38,823 nt of DNA, taken from an uncultured beta proteobacterium. Its GTDB lineage: Bacteria > Pseudomonadota > Gammaproteobacteria > Burkholderiales > Burkholderiaceae_C. A program made the position numbers and the translations under genes. The stretch lies in the NCBI GenBank assembly GCA_903897925.1, contig CAIUDG010000050.1, positions 1 to 38,823 on the forward strand, given 5' to 3'. Under the pieces are notes generated by a model. It had not been told where the DNA came from. It saw only the letters and a program-made list of their open reading frames with translations, and searched no databases. Numbering within the stretch: position 1 is the first letter of the stretch; the number at the start of each line of letters is the position of its first letter. Shown here one piece after another: positions 32,386 to 38,823 of this stretch.

Positions 32386-34470
32386 GTGAACACGCCCGCC
32401 CCCTCCGCCCCCCGTCGCAGCATCCAGGAACTTCCGGATGAACTCATCAGCCAGATCGCCGCTGGCGAGGTCGTGGAACGTCCGGCCTCGGTGGTGCGCG
32501 AGCTGGTTGACAACGCGCTCGACGCCGGCGCCAGCCAGATCACGCTGCGCCTGCTTGCCGGTGGCGTGCGCCGCATCAGCGTCGAAGACGACGGTGCCGG
32601 TATTGCACGCGAAGAACTGCCGCTGGCATTGCGCCGCCACGCCACCAGCAAAATCGGCAATTTGCACGACCTGGAAACCGTCAGCACCATGGGCTTTCGC
32701 GGTGAGGCGCTGGCCGCCATCCACTCGATTGCCGACTGTTCCATTCTGTCGCGCTGCAGCGGCCAGGCCGAAGCCTTTTTGCTGGAAGGCCGCAGTGGTG
32801 AGATCCGCCCGGTGGCGCGCAGCCAAGGCACCACGGTAGAAGTCAACGAACTGTTTTTCAGCACACCGGCGCGGCGCAAGTTTCTGAAAACCGATGCCAC
32901 CGAACTGGCCCACTGCGTGGAAGCCGTGCGGCGCCACGCGCTGGCGCGCCCGGACGTCGGCTTTGCCATCTGGCACGAAGGCAAACTGCTGGAACAGTGG
33001 CGCAAATGCGCCCGCGAAGACGACAGCGATGCGGCGCAATTGCGCGCCCTGGACCAGCGCCTGCACGATGTCTTTGGCGCCGAGTTTCTGGAAAACAGCC
33101 TGCAGGTCGACCAGCGCATCAGCCCGACCCTGCGCGTCTGGGGCCGGGTCGGCACCCCGGACGCCGCGCGCGCGCGCAGCGACCAGCAGTATGCCTACGT
33201 CAACGGACGCTTTGTGCGTGACAAAGTGATCAGCCACGGCGTACGCAGCGCCTTTGACGACGTGCTGCACGGACAACGCCAGCCGGTCTATGTGCTGTTG
33301 ATCGCAATGGACCCGGCGCGGGTCGATGTCAACGTGCACCCCACCAAAATTGAAGTGCGTTTTCGTGACAGCCGGGAAATCCACCAGGCTGTGCGCCGGG
33401 CCGTGGAAAACGCCCTCGCCGTGCCGCGCGCACAAGACGCCTTGCAGGCGCAGCCGGGCGCGCTGAAGCAGGGCGATCACCCGCCCTACACGGACGCCGC
33501 AGCAGCCCGGCCGGACGCCAGCGCGCCGGACCATCCCCTGGCGCTGGCGTCCGACGCTGGCGCCCGTTTCGGCGCCGCGCCCGCCGGAGCCAGCACCGGC
33601 CTGGTACGCCAGGCCGCCATGCCCTTTCACCCGGCGCCAGAACCCGGCCACCGGGTGCGCGACCTGAGCGCGCTGTGGCAACCGGCCGGCCGTGGCGCTG
33701 CAGCCTCCGGCCCTGAACACGGCGCGGGGGCGCCCGCACAACCGACCTCACAACCGCCCATTCAATCGCCAGTTCAATCGCCCGCACCAGCCACGCCACA
33801 AGACGACGTCACCGCAGACACGCCCATCTGGCCACTGGGACGCGCGCTGGCCCAGTTGCACGGCATTTACATCCTGGCCGAAAACGCCCAGGGCCTGGTG
33901 CTGGTCGACATGCACGCGGCACACGAACGCATCGTCTACGAACGCCTGAAGCAGCAATTCGCCACGGCCGACACGAACGCAAGCGGCAGCGAAAACGACA
34001 ACCGCCAGGACGGCACAGCCAGTGGCCTGCGCCTGAGCAGCCAACCCCTGCTGATTGCCGTCAGCTTTGCCGCCACAGCCGAAGAAGTCGCCACCTGTGA
34101 CGCGCACCAAAGCACGCTGCATACCCTGGGCCTGGAAATCGCGCCGCTGTCGCCCAAAACCCTGGCGGTGCGCGCCGTGCCTGCCGCACTGGCCCAGGGC
34201 GATGCGATCGAACTGGCGCGCAGCGTGCTGGCCGAACTGAGCCAATTTGACGCCAGCAGCGTGATCGCGCGCGCACAAAACGAACTGCTCGCCACCATGG
34301 CCTGCCACGGCGCGGTACGCGCCAACCGCCGCCTCGGGCTGGACGAAATGAACGCCCTGCTGCGCCAAATGGAAGTCACCGAACGCAGCGACCAGTGCAA
34401 CCACGGCCGCCCGACCTGGCGCCAGCTCAAGCTGAGCGAACTCGACGCCCTGTTCCTGCGCGGACGCTAA
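32386..34470 (+). CDS. mutL: DNA mismatch repair protein MutL
   Basis: 694 residues from GTG 32386. The N-terminal GHKL ATPase shows ELVDNALDAGA, EDDGAGI and TMGFRGEALAAIHS, followed by TTVEVNELFFSTPARRKFLK. A long disordered linker, about residues 345-475, is rich in Pro, Ala and Gln. The C-terminal dimerisation/endonuclease domain has DMHAAHERIVYE beginning at D508 (canonical DQHAxxExxxxE with Met for Gln), ACHGAVRA and CNHGRP, so it probably nicks DNA, unlike E. coli MutL. It couples MutS mismatch recognition to strand removal. The 3' end overlaps the next gene (opposite strand) by 4 bp. Confidence 0.96.
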   Translation: MNTPAPSAPRRSIQELPDELISQIAAGEVVERPASVVRELVDNALDAGASQITLRLLAGGVRRISVEDDGAGIAREELPLALRRHATSKIGNLHDLETVSTMGFRGEALAAIHSIADCSILSRCSGQAEAFLLEGRSGEIRPVARSQGTTVEVNELFFSTPARRKFLKTDATELAHCVEAVRRHALARPDVGFAIWHEGKLLEQWRKCAREDDSDAAQLRALDQRLHDVFGAEFLENSLQVDQRISPTLRVWGRVGTPDAARARSDQQYAYVNGRFVRDKVISHGVRSAFDDVLHGQRQPVYVLLIAMDPARVDVNVHPTKIEVRFRDSREIHQAVRRAVENALAVPRAQDALQAQPGALKQGDHPPYTDAAAARPDASAPDHPLALASDAGARFGAAPAGASTGLVRQAAMPFHPAPEPGHRVRDLSALWQPAGRGAAASGPEHGAGAPAQPTSQPPIQSPVQSPAPATPQDDVTADTPIWPLGRALAQLHGIYILAENAQGLVLVDMHAAHERIVYERLKQQFATADTNASGSENDNRQDGTASGLRLSSQPLLIAVSFAATAEEVATCDAHQSTLHTLGLEIAPLSPKTLAVRAVPAALAQGDAIELARSVLAELSQFDASSVIARAQNELLATMACHGAVRANRRLGLDEMNALLRQMEVTERSDQCNHGRPTWRQLKLSELDALFLRGR

Positions 34471-35969
34471 TGCGCTGCCGCCAGCAGCAAGGGCTGCTCG
34501 GCTTGCAGCACCTCGCTGCGCCGTGACGGCGTCGCCATCACCACAAAGGCCGAGGCCATGGATTGCACCAGGGTATCCACCTCGGCCGCGTGCTGCCGAT
34601 TGGAATCGGCATGCAGCGCCCGCCGCGCCACTTGCAGCTCAGCCCCTTGCGGCAAGATTTCCGCGCTTGCCAGCTCGGCTCTGCCGGATTTGGAACTGGT
34701 GCTGCGCCGCGCGCGCCGGCGGGTGTCCACCACTGCATCACCGCGCACTTTGACTGCGCGCTCAGTGTCGGTAGCAAGCAGGTTTTGCAGCGCCTGAAGT
34801 TGTCGTTCCAGCGCTTGGGTCCGCGCTGGCTGGCGCACTGTATAGACCTGCTCCACAGGGCGCGGCGCCGCATTGCCACTCCACCAGCGTTGCCAGTAAA
34901 AACCGGGCGCGTTGTCGGCAAAGTCGTAAAAGCGTGTCGGGTCGTGTCCGCCCTCCAAGCTGAGCGCTGAGGCCGCGCTTTCCGACTGGCGCCAGCCATA
35001 AAAATACCGCGTTGCCTGCGGCCGCTGATCGCCCCCTTGGGCAAAAAATTCGGCTGTATAACCCTGCCACGCAGCGTCATACGGGAACTGGCTGCAACTC
35101 CAGGCCGCCCCGGTCGCAGCGCCCATGGCGGCCATCAGCGGAATCGCCGGCCCCCCCAGAACCAGCCCGGCCAGTCCGCCCACCAGGGCCCCGACGACAA
35201 CGCCCCAGGCCAGACCAGCGCCGCCGCGTCCACTGTGCATCAGCGCCGGCTGGTGCGCCTGTATCTCGACCCGGCTGCCATCGGCAAACACACAGCGCCG
35301 CCGATGCAGATCACCATTCACCAGTGTGCCGTCGGCAAACAGCCGGGCCAGGGTTTGCGCGCTTGCCATCAGCGCCTGCGCATACGTGTGGATACCGTCC
35401 GGCGCGCCTTGCGCGCCGGACCAGACACCAAACGCCGAACCCGCGCTGGGCGCAAAGCTGTCTGGCCCAGGCGGAAACCGCTCCATGAGGTTGTCGTTGC
35501 CATCAATGAAGACCTGATTGGCTGCGAACGGACTCAGCTGCAAAAACTCCTGGTACTCCCCAGTAATACGCGCCACCCCCGTTTGAAATAGCGTGATCGC
35601 AGCCCGGCTGCGCGCACCGTTGCCACTGCGCCCTTGTGCCTGGAACGCCGTCAACGTGGTTCGCGCGGCCTGGGTCATGCTGAACACATCGCGCAGAATC
35701 CGGAGCGTATCGTCCAAAAAAGCCTGCGTATGAAAGGCCATGACGCGGGAGCGGACCCGCCCAGAAAAAGTCGACTCCGGGCAGTGCCGAATGCGGTGCA
35801 GCGCGCGCACTTGGCGCCGCAGGTTTTCCAGCAAGGTGCGCAGGCCCGCACCGACTTCATCCAACTGCCCGATGCTGCGCGCTAGCTCGGCCCTGCCATC
35901 AAACGCCCGCTGCTGCGCGGTGGCGCGCCGGCGCCGGATAAGCCTGCGACTCAAGGACGACTCGATCAT
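34467..35969 (-). CDS. Large hypothetical protein with glycine-rich hydrophobic segment
   Basis: 500 residues, not recognised. The N-terminal 130 residues are helical and Arg/Gln-rich (RRLIRRRRATAQQRAF at the start). A middle region has FIDGNDNLMERFPPGPDSF. Near residues 245-290 there is a Gly/Ala/Val segment (GVVVGALVGGLAGLVLGG, then AAMGAATGAAWS) of glycine-zipper type that could insert in membranes. The C-terminal part contains TRYFYGWRQSES, APGFYWQRWWSG and a basic RRRARRSTSSKSGRAE patch. There is no signal peptide. ATG 35969 with GGGGTGG 7 nt upstream is preferred over GTG 35978. It overlaps the mutL stop by 4 bp, tail to tail. Codon use resembles its neighbours. Confidence 0.75.
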   Translation of the reverse strand: MIESSLSRRLIRRRRATAQQRAFDGRAELARSIGQLDEVGAGLRTLLENLRRQVRALHRIRHCPESTFSGRVRSRVMAFHTQAFLDDTLRILRDVFSMTQAARTTLTAFQAQGRSGNGARSRAAITLFQTGVARITGEYQEFLQLSPFAANQVFIDGNDNLMERFPPGPDSFAPSAGSAFGVWSGAQGAPDGIHTYAQALMASAQTLARLFADGTLVNGDLHRRRCVFADGSRVEIQAHQPALMHSGRGGAGLAWGVVVGALVGGLAGLVLGGPAIPLMAAMGAATGAAWSCSQFPYDAAWQGYTAEFFAQGGDQRPQATRYFYGWRQSESAASALSLEGGHDPTRFYDFADNAPGFYWQRWWSGNAAPRPVEQVYTVRQPARTQALERQLQALQNLLATDTERAVKVRGDAVVDTRRRARRSTSSKSGRAELASAEILPQGAELQVARRALHADSNRQHAAEVDTLVQSMASAFVVMATPSRRSEVLQAEQPLLLAAAH

Positions 35970-36082
35970 CACTTCCACCCCGCGAATTGCTCACACATAT
36001 ACAAGGTCGTGGTCAACGAGCCACGAATCCTACGTATCTAGCGCAATAGGCGTGGGGAGATTTGCCGCCGCCGAACAATCTA

Positions 36083-36104
36083 CGATCCCTTGCCGGCGGG
36101 ATCG
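36083..36104 (-). terminator. Possible terminator of the phosphofructokinase gene
   Basis: Stem CGATCCC, 8-nt loop, GGGATCG about 34 bp beyond the phosphofructokinase stop, followed on the minus strand by the T-rich TAGATTGTT. The T-run is imperfect, so this is tentative. Confidence 0.4.
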
Positions 36105-36137
36105 TGTAGCGAAAGACCCCCTTGACTGAAATGCGAT

Positions 36138-37349
36138 TCAGGCCAACACTTTGGGCACCCGGTTGTTGCGCAGGCGGAAAGCATCCGGCATACCGGAGCC
36201 GAGCAAGGGGCGCAGGTACATCCGGAAGGCATCGGTCACGTCGGTGCCACTGGCGGCAATAAATTCATCCTCCATGACCCGGGTCTTGCCGGCCACTGCC
36301 GACAAAGGCAGCAACTCGTAGTCCACCGAATAGAAGCCGGTGCGCTTGATCGCTACGGAGCCGTCCCGATCGCCCCACATTGCGAACTGCACCGCTTTTT
36401 CGCCAACCTCGCGTGCCTCGCGCTGATCCACATCGGAGACACACCCAATAAAGGAACGTTGCAAATAGCCCAGGGTGTCACCGCGCACGCGCTTGATCTT
36501 CAATCGCGTCTTGATTTCCTCGCACAGCAGATCGGCCAACGCGCCATTGCCGGAGAGCTGCAAATTGCCGTGCGCATCGTGCTCCAGCTCCTTTGCCAAC
36601 AGCGCGGCGATCGGGGTGCCGCTGGCATCGTGAATGCCTTCCGACACGGCAATCACGCAACGGCCATGGCGCGTGTACATGGCCTGCACGTCGGACAGAA
36701 ACTGCGTCAGGTCGAAATTGCGTTCCGGCAGGTAAATCAGGTGCGGGCCGTCGTCGGGAAACTTTTTGCCCAAGGCCGCCGCTGCGGTGAGAAACCCGGC
36801 ATGGCGTCCCATCACCACGCCGACATAGACGCCTGGCAGCGCGGCGTTGTCCAGGTTGGCGCCGGCAAAGGCCTGCGCCACAAAGCGCGCTGCAGATGCA
36901 AAACCCGGGGTGTGGTCATTGCCGACCAGATCATTGTCGATGGTCTTGGGAATATGGATGCAGCGCAGCGCATAGGCCGCCTGCTGTGCCTGCTCGCTGA
37001 CGATGCGCACGGTATCTGACGAATCGTTGCCGCCAATATAAAAAAACTGCCCGATCTGGTGCGCCTGCAGCACCTTGAAGATTTCCTGGCAATACGCCAG
37101 ATCGGGTTTGTCACGCGTGGAGCCAAGCGCGCTCGACGGCGTATTCGCCACCAGCTCCAGGTTGTGGCTGGTTTCCTGGGTCAGGTCGAGAAAATCTTCA
37201 TTGATGATGCCGCGCACCCCGTGCCGCGCGCCATAGACCCGGCTTACCTGGCTGAAGCGCCGCGCCTCCAAGGCCACGCCGACCAGCGACTGGTTGATCA
37301 CGGCAGTCGGACCGCCACCTTGGGCCACGAGAATTTTTTCGCAGGACAT
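36138..37349 (-). CDS. pfp: Pyrophosphate-dependent 6-phosphofructokinase
   Basis: 403 residues. It phosphorylates fructose 6-phosphate, reversibly when PPi is donor. The N-terminal VAQGGGPTAVINQSLVG binds the donor. The donor-specificity positions read GGNDS and PKTIDNDL: Asp after GGN and Lys in PKTIDND are the changes that mark PPi-dependent rather than ATP-dependent enzymes. MGRHAGFLTAAAALG and RGDTLGYLQRS are sugar-phosphate regions. The ATG at 37349 puts the motif at residue 9; the much longer in-frame reading runs through a hexanucleotide repeat and looks non-coding. The ribosome site is weak. Usually replaces PfkA in bacteria with incomplete glycolysis. Confidence 0.93.
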   Translation of the reverse strand: MSCEKILVAQGGGPTAVINQSLVGVALEARRFSQVSRVYGARHGVRGIINEDFLDLTQETSHNLELVANTPSSALGSTRDKPDLAYCQEIFKVLQAHQIGQFFYIGGNDSSDTVRIVSEQAQQAAYALRCIHIPKTIDNDLVGNDHTPGFASAARFVAQAFAGANLDNAALPGVYVGVVMGRHAGFLTAAAALGKKFPDDGPHLIYLPERNFDLTQFLSDVQAMYTRHGRCVIAVSEGIHDASGTPIAALLAKELEHDAHGNLQLSGNGALADLLCEEIKTRLKIKRVRGDTLGYLQRSFIGCVSDVDQREAREVGEKAVQFAMWGDRDGSVAIKRTGFYSVDYELLPLSAVAGKTRVMEDEFIAASGTDVTDAFRMYLRPLLGSGMPDAFRLRNNRVPKVLA

Positions 37350-38031
37350 TCGGGTACTCGCTTTGGTTGAAAACAAGCCCCGTTTATAACCCTGGCCGCC
37401 AACGGCTTGGTCCACGTCCACGTCCACGTCTACGTCTACGTCTACGTCTACGTCCACGATACCGTTGCGTTGCGTGGCATGCCATGGCAACGCGGATGGC
37501 GCATGAACTTGGGCGCCGACCGCAAGCGGGACACGCTGCAGGCAAGGAAAGGTATCGACTACATGGACGCCATCCATCCACTGCGAGTACCAGGTACTTG
37601 AGGCTTGTTCATTCTGGCCGCTAATGCAGACCGGCAATAGCCGCAGTGAACGCGTATATGTCGCCTCTGAGGACATAACCGTACTGCAATACCAACACCG
37701 GAAATACCGGTATCCGGATCGCAAGGGGTGCGGCAGATGGCGAACCGCCTTCAACCGACGCACTGAAAAGTTTGCGCAAAACACATCTCGCTGGAGGGTC
37801 TACACGAATCGCTTCAGGATGACTTCCCCGCGCACCAAGAGCAAGACCGTGTTCCGCTGAATTGTTGGAAACGTGATTGTTCGGAATAACTCACATGAAA
37901 TCCGAAGTCATACCAAAAACCTTTAAGAAACCAGCAATTCATTAGCAAACAAAAAAGTACTACAAAAAAAACAGCCAAATAACAACTTCAAAAATCAGAA
38001 CACCCCAACCCCAATCTTAAAAACAAATCAA
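37350..38031. other. 682-bp stretch without a convincing gene
   Basis: Holds the hexanucleotide repeat, presumably the phosphofructokinase promoter, and a palindromic ATACCGGTAT at 37704-37713 flanked by CCGGA on both sides. From about 37860 base composition falls sharply to AT-rich, with A-runs around 37945-38030. Open frames here are Arg-rich and lack ribosome sites. This looks like the left boundary of an acquired segment, but no integrase, direct repeat or tRNA end was seen. Confidence 0.6.
37410..37457. repeat. Hexanucleotide tandem repeat GTCYAC x8
   Basis: Eight uninterrupted 6-bp units: three GTCCAC, four GTCTAC, one GTCCAC. It lies 61-108 bp upstream of the phosphofructokinase ATG. 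The sole variation is one C/T position, arranged in blocks, which fits slippage. Being a multiple of three it would not change reading frame; it could alter promoter spacing. Confidence 0.85.
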
Positions 38032-38361
38032 ATGTTAGATTACTCACAGAATGTGACAGATTTTCTACAGGAAATTCCGCACAGAACAGATGGAAAAATA
38101 CTCATCACAGCAATACTCATATGCATCATATTTTTTGCATTAAATTTATCCACTCAAATTGCAACTCAAATTGGACTAGGTCATTCGACCAATTGGGCAA
38201 TTTCATGGCTACTGTGGCCAGTCGTGCTGTTTGCTATGTACTTGAGAATTCGATCAATATATACAACCAATAATGAAAACAGGGCTTTAACTATATATTT
38301 CTTCATCTCACTCATCGGAAGTGATATTTATTTTGCATTAAACAATTGGAACTTATTATGA
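38032..38361 (+). CDS. Small membrane protein in the AT-rich island
   Basis: 109 residues, not recognised. Three hydrophobic segments: about residues 24-40 (ILITAILICIIFFALNL), 52-70 (NWAISWLLWPVVLFAMYL) and 85-103 (ALTIYFFISLIGSDIYFAL). The short N-terminus is polar. The composition is strongly AT-rich, unlike the rest of the window, suggesting transfer. No Shine-Dalgarno is apparent. Its stop overlaps the start of the next gene by 4 bp (ATGA), so they are translationally coupled and probably functionally paired. It might serve export of, or protection from, the large protein encoded downstream (inference only). Confidence 0.75.
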   Translation: MLDYSQNVTDFLQEIPHRTDGKILITAILICIIFFALNLSTQIATQIGLGHSTNWAISWLLWPVVLFAMYLRIRSIYTTNNENRALTIYFFISLIGSDIYFALNNWNLL

Positions 38362-38823
38362 GCACATTGAAGCAAACATCACAACTATCCACTGGAGTCG
38401 ATAGTTTAAACTCTATAACAACAGCAATTAACAAATACAACGACGCGAAAACATCTATTGACAAAACTGCCGCAGCATCACAAATATTGGCAGAAATAAT
38501 GGTCGCACTAGTAGTTCAAAGAACAACCAAAGCTGCAGACGCAATCACCCGCGCCGGATGGGCGATTGCGGGTCGAAAAGACAAACAAAAACTCAAATCA
38601 GATTTAAGCAGCATTGCATCCGGTATAACTGCCGGCATGGTCATTGATTATCTAAACTCACTGAATATTGGAGTGAAAATTTACGATTGGACCCATATTG
38701 ATCCAATGACAAACATTGCAGCCCACCGCGCCCTCACCTGGACCCCTCCCCCCCGCGACCCCCTCATCCTGGACCTCGACGGCAACGGCATCCGCACCAG
38801 CGCCATCGACGCCAGCCGCGGCA
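38358..38823 (+). CDS. N-terminus of a large RTX/calcium-binding-type protein (3' end outside window)
   Basis: 155 codons seen, open at the window edge. Residues 1-118 are AT-rich coded, helical and Ala/Thr/Lys-rich (AAASQILAEIMVALVVQ, then SDLSSIASGITAGMVIDYL), with no classical signal peptide. From about residue 120 the coding becomes extremely GC-rich and reads RDPLILDLDGNGIRTSA, the aspartate-rich motif that opens the conserved region of many large RTX or haemolysin-type calcium-binding proteins, usually exported by type I secretion. The start ATG 38358 overlaps the preceding membrane-protein gene. The frame is continuous across the composition switch. The family call rests on this one motif. 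Confidence 0.7.
   Translation, partial: MSTLKQTSQLSTGVDSLNSITTAINKYNDAKTSIDKTAAASQILAEIMVALVVQRTTKAADAITRAGWAIAGRKDKQKLKSDLSSIASGITAGMVIDYLNSLNIGVKIYDWTHIDPMTNIAAHRALTWTPPPRDPLILDLDGNGIRTSAIDASRG

Noticed and set aside
32209..33741. 510-codon open frame on the - strand
   Set aside because: Antisense to mutL; composition is non-protein-like.
37410..37457. CRISPR-like array
   Set aside because: Units are 6 bp, contiguous and without spacers: a microsatellite, not CRISPR.
37350..37784. N-terminal extension of the phosphofructokinase reading through the Val-Asp repeat
   Set aside because: Family N-terminus starts at the ATG at 37349; the extension has no conserved sequence and contains the hexanucleotide array.
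37624..37860. 78-codon frame on the + strand
   Set aside because: Arg/Lys/Tyr-rich, no ribosome site, no homology recognised; too weak to call.

Overview
This is GC-rich chromosomal DNA, apart from its right end. It looks like a betaproteobacterium of the Burkholderiales, probably Comamonadaceae-like (for example a Rhodoferax or Polaromonas relative). That placement is inferred from codon use, a tryptophanyl-tRNA synthetase with a C-terminal extra domain, the PHP-YciO-M50-trpS gene order and a pyrophosphate-type phosphofructokinase. No rRNA, tRNA, CRISPR array or insertion sequence was seen.

Layout: (1) 1-2.5 kb: a short-chain-dehydrogenase-like gene cut by the window edge and an F420/NADP-oxidoreductase-like gene, divergent from a LysR regulator, with a clear LysR-type palindrome between them. 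(2) 2.5-8.3 kb: small orphans, a DUF2059 protein, an EamA transporter overlapping a DUF808 membrane protein, a DEDD exonuclease overlapping dusC, and a GNAT acetyltransferase. (3) 8.4-13.3 kb: two c-type cytochromes, a soluble hybrid histidine kinase and rluA in one tight row; rluA appears to start at a non-ATG/GTG/TTG codon. (4) 13.4-17 kb: an RNase AM-like PHP protein, a YciO-like protein, an M50 protease and trpS. (5) 17-20.8 kb, minus strand: a complete TRAP transporter (dctP, dctQ, dctM) followed by an exported orphan. (6) 21.1-26.1 kb: a divergent signalling operon made of a soluble PAS histidine kinase, a lone receiver and a REC-PAS-PAS-GAF-GGDEF-EAL protein whose cyclase motif is destroyed while its EAL motif is intact. 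(7) 26.2-31.6 kb: a five-gene lipid-modification operon (FAD oxidoreductase, DUF1365, Cfa-like methyltransferase, SDR, NTF2-like), divergent from a TetR regulator with two matching palindromes 20 bp apart in the shared promoter. (8) 31.7-37.4 kb: dedA and mutL diverging from a 41-bp promoter region, a 500-residue unrecognised protein with a glycine-rich hydrophobic segment, and a PPi-type phosphofructokinase. (9) 37.4-38.8 kb: a hexanucleotide repeat, a geneless stretch, then an AT-rich island with a small membrane protein overlapping the start of a large gene. That gene switches abruptly from about one third GC to about three quarters GC where an RTX-like aspartate-rich motif begins.

A recurring feature is a -10-like hexamer 6-7 nt upstream of start codons that lack a Shine-Dalgarno sequence (LysR, PHP, M50, TetR, dedA, mutL). 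This suggests leaderless transcripts. The least explained parts are the mosaic RTX-like gene at the right edge, the TetR-controlled lipid cluster and the glycine-zipper orphan beside mutL.
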